Assembly (NCBI GenBank): GCA_008477525.1 | Contig: SPDT01000006.1 | Span: 4,863,501 to 4,927,500, forward strand | DNA: 64,000 bases | Direction of reading: 5' to 3' | Origin: Hypomyces perniciosus | Lineage: Eukaryota > Ascomycota > Sordariomycetes > Hypocreales > Hypocreaceae | In this document: piece after piece, positions 11,454-22,100 of the stretch | Layout: the number at the start of each line of letters is the position of its first letter | Numbering within the stretch: position 1 is the stretch's first letter | The notes under the pieces: model-generated | Databases searched by the model: none | The model's input: only the letters and a program-made list of their open reading frames with translations | Told to the model about the DNA's origin: nothing | Made by a program: the position numbers and the translations under genes

Positions 11454-11870
11454 GTCGGGCAGCGGCAGCGGCAGTGGCGGCAGGTGTTGTATATGACAGG
11501 AGATGATGGGCTGAGCTCTTGAAACGCTGATGTCTGAACAAGGCTGCTGCTCTTAGCGTGACACGGGTAGCGGAGCCTCGGGGTTAGCGAGCTGGTTACT
11601 ATTATTACAGGTGCCATGAATGCCGTAGTGTGAATAGGGAGTGCACTGGCATTTCCTTTTGCTAGGAACATCTCCCGCGCACCTCAATTTCAAAACTGAT
11701 CCGTTCGTTCTCCATGGGCTTTCTGTCGAGAGGATCAGATGGAAGCTCTCGTGAGCCATTGACCTCGCGTGTCCGCTTTACAGAGGTCGAGCTGCAGCGT
11801 GTCTGCTGCACAGAGGTAGAGGTCGAGCCACAGCGTGTCTCTGGGGCCAACCCCCTATAACACCACCACC
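11454..11870. promoter_or_regulatory. Shared divergent promoter, nuc1 / GCK kinase
   Basis: A 417 bp gap between divergent start codons. The kinase side has an imperfect tandem duplication at 11781-11844 built on a cagaggtcgag...cagcgtgtct unit, ending about 25 bp before the kinase ATG and so probably in its 5' leader. Confidence 0.4.
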
Positions 11871-14237
11871 ATGCATTCCCTACACTTTTCCTCTGCCAAC
11901 CACTCCGAGACCAAGCAAAAGGCCGTCGAGGATGCAAGCGCTGCGCAGGCAATCGTGTTGAAAGAATGCACCCATGCCAGCAGAGAGCCTCCGCCTTACC
12001 AGTTGATAGAGCTCATCGGAAAAGGAAGCTTTGGTCGCGTGTATAAAGCGTCCGGAACCAAGTCTGGGCAGCTTGTGGCCGTCAAGATCATCAGCATCGA
12101 GGAGGGCGACACAGTCGAGCCAGGCGGCGTTGACACACTTGGCGACATCATCAAGGAGGTCAACACACTCAAGCTTCTAACGAACAGCGGAGCCAGGAAT
12201 GTCAACGCTGTTGTTGACACGCTTCTCGTCGGCCAGTCGGTATGGATGATCACGGAGTACTGCGCAGGCGGGAGCGTGGCCTCACTGATGCGGCCAACAA
12301 GCGGCCTCGCTGAGAGATGGATCATCCCCATTTTGCGAGAGGTTGCTGAAGCCCTTTATTGGGTTCACAAGCACGGCATTATCCATCGGGACATCAAATG
12401 CGCGAATGTGCTCATCACGGAAGCCGGAGGCGTCCAACTATGTGACTTTGGTGTGGCTGGCATCATGGAAACCAAATTCGACAAACGAAGCACAGTCACG
12501 GGCACGTTGCATTGGATGGCCCCGGAGCTCTTTGATTCCACCGTCTCGTATGGAATTGAAGTCGACATTTGGGCGTTTGGATCCATGGCTTACGAAATTG
12601 CAAACGGCTTACCACCAAATGCAACCGCGAGAATCAACATCCAGCAATTTGGCTCCTATTTGAAGCAACACGTGCCCCGTCTGCAAGGAGACAAGTTCTC
12701 TGATCAGCTCAAGCGTTTAATTGCGTTCTGCCTAGTTGAAGATACGTCAAGACGCCCTCCCATCGAGGAAGTTCAAAGGCACCCATACATCTTCAACACG
12801 GAGGACAAGTATCCTACTGTATCCCTCTCCAAACTTGTGGCAGACTACAAGCAGTGGGAGTCTCAGGGAGGGAGCAGACAGTCGCTTTTCTCAGCGGGCG
12901 GCGCTCAAGGACTTGCAAAAGACCCGTCACCCTCTCGTCAAAGCAGGTGGGATTTCGGCGATTACGATGAATCAGATCATCTCACTATCCAGAGCCCTGA
13001 AAAGGCACGGAAGGCGTCGTCTCATGCCAATGGTCCAAGTGTTGATACTGTCACACCAGCATCACAACGTCGCCGCCGTCGCCAACCGCCTAACATCAAA
13101 GAACTCAAGGTTCCCCTTGAAAAGGTCTTTGACCCCCATACCATCACGAATTATGAAGACTACTCCCGTGCCTGGTACGGCAGGATGCCCATACCTCCAC
13201 CATTAAATACACCTATCCGGGAAGAGCCTCCCCAACCACCAATCCGGGAATCCTTGATTGACCTCAACCTCGCGTTGGATGGAGATATGCTCTCTCCTAC
13301 CATCGACATGGAGACCATCAAGCCAGCAATGCGGCCGCTCTCAACCGACTTTATCAACTACACTAACTCGGACCGTCGCAAAACTCAGGATTGGGCTTTC
13401 CCATCTGAAAAGCGCAAGACTCAGGAATGGACATTCCCTTCTGAAAAGCGGAACACCAAAGAGTGGAGTTTTCCTTCTGAAAAGCGCAACACCCAAGAGT
13501 GGGGTTTTCCCTCTGAAAAGCGCAAGACTAAGGAATGGACTTTTCCTTCTGAACAACGCAAGACGCAGGAATGGTCCTTTCCAGCTATTGTCCCTGCTTC
13601 GGCTCCAGTTTCTGCTAGCATAGACATACCGCGCTATGCTTTTAGTGATAATGATGACTCCCGAGGCAGCGACTTCCATTCAACTCCGGGGGCATATCAA
13701 TATGTTACGACGACTACACCGTCGTTTCAGCCGAACCGTGATTCCTCTCTGAGTCTGATTGATCTTGATGCTTGCGTGGTGAGCCACGTGGTACATGAAG
13801 CTCGTCTATCAACCGCGAGTTGTCATATAAGATCCCCTGGCTCTATTCCTGGATCTATAGCTTTTGACCTCGAGTTGGACACACGTTCTCTTGTGTCAAA
13901 CACCAGAGAACCGTCTCTTTACATCGATGACGATATGGAATCAGTTCCTTCACTTACGAGACAACCAAGTGATCTCCAGAGCACACCAACAACCCCGGAC
14001 GAAAGATCAGATCTGCCATGGGAAACATCAGGCTTGGGCATCCTCTCAAATCAGGACCCAATGTCCTCTCTCCCGCCCCTACCAAAAGCACCATCAGTGA
14101 ATGTCATGCAAGGTCTCGGGCCACAGGATGATCTCAAGAACGAACTGCAGTACATGATCGCCAGTCTGGGGGAGCACCTCCAGTACGCAAATGACTGGCT
14201 GGATGCATTTGATATACAACCTACGGAGCAACCATAG
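11871..14237 (+). CDS. STE20-family (germinal centre kinase type) Ser/Thr protein kinase
   Basis: A single exon of 788 aa from the ATG at 11871, which has a strong CACCACCATG context; the frame is open further upstream but without an ATG. The N-terminal kinase domain (about residues 43-310) is complete: glycine loop GKGSFGRV, Lys72 in VAVK, HRDIKCAN catalytic loop, DFG, and APE. A Thr-Leu-His replaces the usual Thr-Pro-x in the activation segment (GTLHWMAPE). The layout, with an N-terminal kinase and long tail, matches germinal-centre kinases, which act in polarity and morphogenesis or septation pathways upstream of NDR kinases; I cannot choose between the Kic1/Nak1, Sid1 and MST-1-like groups. 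The tail carries six 12-residue repeats (13374-13583) and a conserved-looking C-terminus, LQYANDWLDAFD. Confidence 0.9.
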   Translation: MHSLHFSSANHSETKQKAVEDASAAQAIVLKECTHASREPPPYQLIELIGKGSFGRVYKASGTKSGQLVAVKIISIEEGDTVEPGGVDTLGDIIKEVNTLKLLTNSGARNVNAVVDTLLVGQSVWMITEYCAGGSVASLMRPTSGLAERWIIPILREVAEALYWVHKHGIIHRDIKCANVLITEAGGVQLCDFGVAGIMETKFDKRSTVTGTLHWMAPELFDSTVSYGIEVDIWAFGSMAYEIANGLPPNATARINIQQFGSYLKQHVPRLQGDKFSDQLKRLIAFCLVEDTSRRPPIEEVQRHPYIFNTEDKYPTVSLSKLVADYKQWESQGGSRQSLFSAGGAQGLAKDPSPSRQSRWDFGDYDESDHLTIQSPEKARKASSHANGPSVDTVTPASQRRRRRQPPNIKELKVPLEKVFDPHTITNYEDYSRAWYGRMPIPPPLNTPIREEPPQPPIRESLIDLNLALDGDMLSPTIDMETIKPAMRPLSTDFINYTNSDRRKTQDWAFPSEKRKTQEWTFPSEKRNTKEWSFPSEKRNTQEWGFPSEKRKTKEWTFPSEQRKTQEWSFPAIVPASAPVSASIDIPRYAFSDNDDSRGSDFHSTPGAYQYVTTTTPSFQPNRDSSLSLIDLDACVVSHVVHEARLSTASCHIRSPGSIPGSIAFDLELDTRSLVSNTREPSLYIDDDMESVPSLTRQPSDLQSTPTTPDERSDLPWETSGLGILSNQDPMSSLPPLPKAPSVNVMQGLGPQDDLKNELQYMIASLGEHLQYANDWLDAFDIQPTEQP
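13374..13583 (+). repeat. Coding 36-bp tandem repeat array in the kinase tail
   Basis: Six units of 36 bp (last one 30 bp) start at 13374, 13410, 13446, 13482, 13518 and 13554. The protein unit is roughly KRKTQEWTFPSE, with the first position varying among K, R and Q and small changes at T/N, Q/K and T/S/G/A. Differences between units are mainly synonymous or conservative, so the array is under protein-level constraint and not freshly amplified. Each unit has a basic-x-Thr site and an invariant Trp. Confidence 0.9.
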
Positions 14238-15172
14238 CGTATACACACGACATATATGCCTTGCTTTTCCTTTTTTTTTTTAACCATCTACAATATTCTA
14301 ATTTGACGATACCCCGAGGAGAATCATGCCGGGACTCTATTGGCTCCAACTCTAGAACTATCATCCCTTTCCTACCATGAAAGAAGCATCTGTTGATTTT
14401 ATCAACCCTACCAGATATAGACGTAGACAGGCATTTAATATCTATAGCGAATTTTCAACTTTTATCAATAATACAAACACATACATTCCCCACATTGGTA
14501 ATTATGACCGCCCCACGCTTCTCCGGGACTCCATGATGCGCATATGTATTGTACATCATCCCCACATGCTCTTTGTATGTACAAGACGCAACTCACAAGA
14601 AGACCGGACACCAAGCAGAATCTTTCGACATGCATTAAGCATATATCTAGAAATAACCCTAATACCCATTGTTGAGGCGTGTACCAACCAGCAAGACGGT
14701 GTTATGTATGGCCCCGTATAGAATCATCAAAACATGCAGCCCACGACAGCTCAAGACATCAAGCTCACATCGCCCGAGTAGCTGACATCTCAATTTTCAA
14801 CTCGCGATTATGCCAGATAACTCAGCTGCTACCAAATACGATTTCAGATCTAATGAAGGATACCAGAACAAACTGTTTCCCCAGCGTCTTTCCCAACAAA
14901 AGAGTGACATATCTTTCTCTCTCCCTCCCACAAACAAACGCGGCCCCTATTCACCACACTCCCCGGCCTATTGCCAGCAAGGAAAAAGAAAACCATGTAA
15001 ATTTCACGACCAAAAACGTTTCGCCTTGAGAGAATGCCGAGTCTCATAAATAGCTCATGACCTGACGCCCTCTCTTCCCATCTCATCCTCATCGACAAAT
15101 CTCATCTGCCCCCAAAAACAGCCATCTGCTCTCACCTCGCATCAAACAGCACCTGATTATTATTCCCCTCCC
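14238..15172. other. Convergent intergenic region, kinase / sar1
   Basis: A 935 bp gap between stop codons with an A/T-rich centre around 14380-14480. I see only short shadow frames and expect the two 3' UTRs here. Confidence 0.4.
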
Positions 15173-16133
<961 letters not shown>

Positions 16134-17035
16134 GCTGGGCTATTGTATCGCGGTATCGTCGGTTCGATTCGTATCAAAGGTGCGATGGCAAAATGGTTGA
16201 ATTCGGCGGTATCGTGGAGGAGGGATGGCGATACGTAAAGGACAGCCTTGTAATTTACGCCCAGGGAACCTTAATGGAAAGGTGTCGTAGGCGCACGTGC
16301 CATGCCTGAGTAATCAGGCACGAATGTGGCGAGAGTCTCACTTTATGGAAAAGAACACCTCGTCACAAAATCTGCCATAAATAATGCCAAAGTAAATCAC
16401 ATGGCCTTTGTTTATTTATAAATAGATTTGAGTGAATCTTCATTGATGTCTTTTTTTTCACTTTTTTTTTTCAGAGTCCATCATGTGATAGGCTCACTGA
16501 TGGATAATTGCATCGCTAATGTCAGCGCAAAAGCACCTACATTTCACCTTCAATGGAATCATGTGCACTTCAAGTCATAATTTAACATTTAGATTATTCG
16601 TGACTGTTTGTTTCTTTCATCATTTTGTTGCTTCTGCCTCCAACGCCAAACGGGATCCCGCACCCCAATGCCTCGACGGGTATCCAAGCAAATGCAGACA
16701 AGCCTCCTCTCCATAAACGCAGATTTTCTGGTAACCGCCCGTGAATATGAAATCCAGGGGGAAGATAAAGATATGTACAGGGGCTTCCCCAATGTGGATG
16801 AATGCCTGAAAAAAGAGAAAATTGCATACAAATGAAACCGCATCATAGAATCATAAAGGAGCAAGAAAGGCGGATGGTTGGAAGAATTGGTTGATAGTGT
16901 TTGCGACACGTCGTCATACCATATCAACGGTGTCCGAACCTTGGGACTGGGACCTTGCCAAATGCTGAACTCCTATGCTTTGTGACGGTCGTAAAAACTG
17001 GACGTAGTAAATAAAAGAAGTGGTGGTTTTTTTTT
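16134..17035. other. Region upstream of sar1 and downstream of the acidic protein gene
   Basis: A 902 bp gap between two minus-strand genes. It must hold the sar1 promoter. There are T-rich runs at 16450-16470. A 65-codon plus-strand frame at 16519-16716 has a hydrophobic stretch but no other support. Confidence 0.4.
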
Positions 17036-19195
17036 TTAGAATGAGAGAACATAATTGCCCTGGTCTTTCTTGCCGGCCATGAGCAATCCAAGTTCTTTCA
17101 TGCGTTCGGCACCCAGGCCAGGAAGCGGTTTGCGCTCAGGAATTTGGCCTCGTCGAGCACGGTTGCAGTACTTCTGATAGAACTTTTCCCTACGTCGCTG
17201 GCGCTTCTTTTCAAGGCCCTTAACGATGTCAATAGCTCCGCGAACGTGAGCATCATTTCCAGAGTTGGTCTTGGAGCCCTTGTGGTGCTTCGTATGACGG
17301 AAGATGGCGCCCGATCTGGGAAGAGACTTGGTATGGGTAAGACCTGGGCGTCCAGCCAGGTTGAATTTGATGTGGGCCCCTTGTCGTGGCGTTTGAGACG
17401 GGGTTGTGATGGCCTTGGGAGCAGGCGACCGAATTCGTCGAGGTGAGTGACGATCAAACAACGGCTTAGGCGATCGGCCACGAGCCTTGGGGGCCGGCGA
17501 GGGGTGGCGTTTAGGTGGCGGGGAGCGAAGTCTCCTGGGAGAAGTGTGTCCGCCCTTGCGCTTTCCTCTAGACCGGTCCTGGTCATGGTGAAGATCCTCC
17601 ATGGCACCATTCATCCAGACATTCTCATCGCTGTCGTGGTGCGCCGGGACATACATGTCATCCTCGTCTTCATCGAGATCCGAAGCCGGAAAGCTCGGGT
17701 CGATATCCTGCGGAATGACGCGAAGCTTTTCGTTTCTGCGGGCAGCGAGGCACGAGAGATAAGCATCCTCAACAGGTCTGTCCTCGTCCAATGTGCCGCA
17801 GACAAAGTCAGTGCTATCCGGCAAATCGGGTGCTTCAGCTTGTGGGCCAATAGGCCGAGCCTTGGAGCGACGGATGCGGCGCTTAGAAGCAGTCGAAGAA
17901 TCCGAATGCTGCTCATTTACTGAGGGCCGGCGGGCCACGCGCATTCCAGAATCTGGTCCGATGGTAGCAGCACGGCTTGGCGTCCACAGAACCATGTTCT
18001 CATCCCCGTCATCTTCATCATCATCGGACTCAGCAAAGCCAGTTTCCTCGTCGGTGTGATAACCATCCGAGTCATCGTTGCCATATTCGTCCTCATCAAG
18101 TTCCTCTTCCTCGTCGATGTCGTCCAACTCATCAAGCTCATCTTCATCGTCCTCGTCCTCATCGTCATCGTCATCATCCTGGGCCACTTCAGCTTCCTCC
18201 TCCTCCAACTCAGCCTCCTCCTCAGCTTCCTTTGCCAGGCGTCGGATTAGATTCTCCTTAGTCAAGGTGTCATAGATAGTGAGCTTTTTGGTCTGGGTGG
18301 TCAAGTTGGCATGGCGGATCCAGTCATCCTCTCGGGCCGTGCCACTAGCAAACTCGTGGAACTGAGACCCATCTTTGATGAGGTCCTTCGAGTTGGCGCG
18401 GAGGAACCGAGGTCGAGTGACAGTACCCTTGACAGATGACCTTCGAACAGGTGACGGCCGAGAAGGGATAGGGGCGATCACGGTTGGCGTTGAACCCCCG
18501 TTTGAGGTTGATGACTCAACTTTTGATGACTCAGTGTTGGCGGTCTGCTCAGATCTGGATGGCGTGTTCTGAGTGGAAGCGGGACGAGCCGGGCATGCAA
18601 ACTTGATACATGGCCGTCGAGGTGCCCCTTGCTCTGAAGTCGTTTTAGTCATAGGAGGGGCTGCTACTGCCTGTTGTTGAGGTTGAGGCATAGGTTTAGC
18701 AGCGCAAGCAAACTGGATCAATCGCTTTCGTGGGGCTTCCTTGACAGTTTCTTGAACTCTGAGAGCAGTGAGATGGCCGAGAGCAGTGGCCTTGTGATCC
18801 GGAAGCCCGTCATGAAGTCGGAGCACGGAAATATCAGGCATAGGTGGACTGGGAGTGCTGGCCCGCGAGGGGCTTGTAAAACCAGTGTCGCTTGTCAGAT
18901 CAGCAGTCGAAGCAATGCTTACGTTGCTAACCATGGAGCGACGCCTCTGCAAGTTGAACTTGGTCGAACGAGGGGCGGCAACAATGGCATCATCCTCATC
19001 AGACTGACCCAAGAAAGCCTTGGTCAGCAGCGAAGGTTCGTGGTAGGCTGGTCGACGAATAGCGGACCGCTGAAAAGGGCTGGGAGTAGGCATGTGTATC
19101 CTTGGTTCTGGGGGCTCGTCGAGGTCTTCTACTGTATCTGATGCTTGGGCCGCCCAGTCAGGAGCTTGTGAGGTAGCGGGAGTGATGGTTTCCAT
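17036..19195 (-). CDS. Large acidic/basic low-complexity protein, possibly DUF3295 type
   Basis: A single exon of 719 aa. I do not know its function. The N-terminal half holds short repeated basic motifs, KRLIQFACAAKP and PCIKFACPARP, and a STKFNLQRRRSM segment. A conserved-looking block FHEFASGTAREDDWIRHANL...LTIYDTLTKENLIRRLAKEAEEEAEL precedes a stretch of about 60 residues that is nearly all Asp and Glu (around 18080-18230). The C-terminal part is basic with RSP-type sequence and ends in KKRQRRREKFYQKYCNRARRGQIPERKP. This pattern resembles fungal DUF3295-type proteins in my memory. The mix of acidic tract and basic clusters suggests a nuclear protein, an inference from composition alone. 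The start is the first ATG; upstream lies a desert. Confidence 0.85.
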   Translation of the reverse strand: METITPATSQAPDWAAQASDTVEDLDEPPEPRIHMPTPSPFQRSAIRRPAYHEPSLLTKAFLGQSDEDDAIVAAPRSTKFNLQRRRSMVSNVSIASTADLTSDTGFTSPSRASTPSPPMPDISVLRLHDGLPDHKATALGHLTALRVQETVKEAPRKRLIQFACAAKPMPQPQQQAVAAPPMTKTTSEQGAPRRPCIKFACPARPASTQNTPSRSEQTANTESSKVESSTSNGGSTPTVIAPIPSRPSPVRRSSVKGTVTRPRFLRANSKDLIKDGSQFHEFASGTAREDDWIRHANLTTQTKKLTIYDTLTKENLIRRLAKEAEEEAELEEEEAEVAQDDDDDDEDEDDEDELDELDDIDEEEELDEDEYGNDDSDGYHTDEETGFAESDDDEDDGDENMVLWTPSRAATIGPDSGMRVARRPSVNEQHSDSSTASKRRIRRSKARPIGPQAEAPDLPDSTDFVCGTLDEDRPVEDAYLSCLAARRNEKLRVIPQDIDPSFPASDLDEDEDDMYVPAHHDSDENVWMNGAMEDLHHDQDRSRGKRKGGHTSPRRLRSPPPKRHPSPAPKARGRSPKPLFDRHSPRRIRSPAPKAITTPSQTPRQGAHIKFNLAGRPGLTHTKSLPRSGAIFRHTKHHKGSKTNSGNDAHVRGAIDIVKGLEKKRQRRREKFYQKYCNRARRGQIPERKPLPGLGAERMKELGLLMAGKKDQGNYVLSF

Positions 19196-22100
19196 TGTGA
19201 TAGATGGGTGGATAGGTGGGTGAAAACAGAAATAACTGAAGTTGTTGGAAGGCGTAGATATCCTGATTTGCTATGCCGTGGAAGCACTGTCGATCAACGA
19301 TGTGAATCAGTCGATGTCAGATAGGCTCAAAGGATAGTATCGCAGATCAAGCGTAAGAGCAGTGAAATCGAAGTGGTGTTAGTTGCGTTGGGCAGACGAA
19401 GCCTGCAAGCCGGCGCAGGCCTCCTGTTTGTCTGAGAACAAGTTCTCGGAGTTGTAAGAGTGCGTCCCTGAGGACCGCGATGCTATAAAATCAAAACCGA
19501 CATGATCAAAGTCCAAGGTTGAGAAAGGTGTTGGAGTTGATCTGAGGGGATGTTCTTGGTAGATCCCGGGCCAGATGGTGTCGACTGGTTGAAGCTGAAG
19601 ACGGAGGAACCAGTTCACTTAAGGGAAGAGGTGATGGTGATCCGGGGGCCAAAACAAAATATCAAATCAGACAAAAGGGTCCTTTTCCTGGTCGTACAGG
19701 TGCCTTGGCAGATTCCGGATGACGTCCCTTGAGATGTGGCGTGGGCGGCAATGATACGAACAGAAGCAAGGGTAGGGATCTCGAATGGTGAGTGGTCTTA
19801 GATGCGCAGTGCACGCCTTGGCAACGGTTGGTGGTATTTCTCGGGAAACGTGGAAATGAGGCAGAAATGCCCTCTGCAGACGGATGAAAGTCGAGAAAGT
19901 CAAGAAAGCAGAGAGAGAGCTTGCAAGAGAGCAAAAAAAAGATGTGGATGGGGAGGACTTGTTCAAGAGGCGAGGAGATGGAACGACTAAAGCGCACGTA
20001 CTAGTTAGTTCGTGGTGCTCCGTACGCGGGAAGCGATGGCTCAGGACGGACTGCGCACTGCGCACCTCGCACTGCTGGGTAATCCAGCATTATGCACATA
20101 CCATACAGTACAACATACGCACTCCGTACAGTAGACAGCCTGCCATGTGGGGGTGCCAAGCGGGCTTTCCGATGAAATTTCCAGTGGAGCAGTGGACCTC
20201 GGCACAGTGCCAATTATTACGGGAAACGTTACCAAGAGGTACTAGTGCTGTCTCGGAAGTGTCTCCTTACCCTATGCTACTATATGCTGCGCCCCTCTCT
20301 TAATACATCAGTGCAGAGCTGGAGCTAGTAGTACATACAGTACGAAATAATGCATTCGTACATACACTATCATAATCATACCTATCATTATTGGATGCAA
20401 GCAGCAGAGAAACGGGAAAGGCCCTTTTGGCCTTCAACTTGTCACATTTGACTGTCCTGGGAACCAACAACGGCTAGCCAGCCGCCAACGTTGCATATGC
20501 TTCGTACGATTCATCTTACTCGTGCATGTAGACGTAGCATTACTAGCTCCTCCTCTCATCTCCTCTTCTTCTCCGTGCGGTGCTATGTTGAGTTGTTTGT
20601 CCTGTTGCTATTCGTGTTTGCCCTTAGATCCAAATGGTATATTTGCTGATTAACACATCCAAAGGCGGTGAATTTCATCCCATCCTATCCGTGTTGATGG
20701 CGTCGTAGCCCCGATTTGACGCGCCAAAAGACCCAAACACGCTAATAGGAGCCTTTTTTCACTATGAGGCATATCTTTCTTAGCCCTTTTATTTATTTTC
20801 CTTAGAATAGCCTCTGTCATCATCGTCATCATCATCATACATACATACAGACATACTACTACATACCAAAGCAGTAGCACCGAACCATCATCCCCTCCGT
20901 CTGTTGTTGTTGTGACGGGCCGGTTCGTACTCATGCCATTGTAGATTGCCAAGAGGGATCTGCGGTAAGAATTGATGGGTCGTGTGCCCTCGTGTCCCTT
21001 TTTGAGGATAAGACGCCATGTGCATGCGAGACGATGTCTTGGCGATGGTCACTTAACAAATACACCCAGCTACAGGCTGGTCGGCAGATAGACCACCATC
21101 TCAGACTATTCGCCCCACTTGACGAAAGGGGAAAATACCTCTCATGGTTGTGCAGCTGAGATCGCATTCTACCTCCTGCATCTGTACAGTTGGCTGATGC
21201 AATGCAGCTAAACGCCGTCGAACAAGGGCGTCAAGACCCTCGTCTTGCAGGGTCATCTGTCTCTGAACTGCAGCAGATGCAGCGGGGAAGCGAAGGGCAA
21301 CACCCAGACAGTGCAGAGGAACCCCCATGGTGTCCACCTGGCAACCACTTCGGAGAGCATCAGCTCACCCTCCACCATCAGCGGATGCCCTATTCTATCT
21401 AGCCCACGCACCTGAGGCTCCCACGCCGCACCATGACGACATTGGCGCAGGGTGAGGGCATGTGCTGGCTTGCGAAGCCCGTGGATGGATGCGAATTTCT
21501 GCGACCAATGCGGGCACCATCAATTTGTCCATCGTGACCCGCATGGCATGGCTGAGACAACCCTGGACCCCATATCCAAACCAATCCAAACCAATCGAGC
21601 CAGCGGCCGCTTAGGATTCGCCAGCATTTCGCTGGACCGCACATGGCAAGGACGCAAAATAATAAAGGGCGATTAGAATGGAGCAAGGGAGCTGATGCAT
21701 AATAGGTGGGCAATTTAACCTCGTATGTACGCAGCGTTGCAGATCCATGGATGTGTTCAGGTTTAAGCCAGTCAAGCTCAGACAAAACAGCCGGAATGTG
21801 ACCCTTCACAGTCGCATTGCATTCAGTTATTGACCAACCTCATCTGGATAGTGTTGTGCGACAACCGACCTCTCGGTCTTGCTGTCTCACTTTCACGGCC
21901 AACATACAGTATGCACTCCTTCTATGGAGTAGTACTGGGAAAACTGAAAGGAACAAAACAATTCGTAAGGCTGTTGTAAGTAGGCACATACTACTCTGTA
22001 CGTGCAGTTGATGACCCGCCGCCACATCGACACAACATCGAGATCGGCAGAAGGCGGTTCTCTTCGATGCCCCGGAAACAGCAACGAATAAAGTCTGGTG

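Noticed and set aside
16150..16175. ggttcgattcg, resembling a tRNA B box
   Set aside because: No A box or cloverleaf could be built around it; it is in the sar1 leader.
16519..16716. 65-codon frame with a signal-peptide-like stretch, possible small secreted protein
   Set aside because: It lies in the sar1 promoter and 3' region of the acidic protein gene; the hydrophobic part is His/Phe-rich and there is no clear cleavage site or cysteine pattern.
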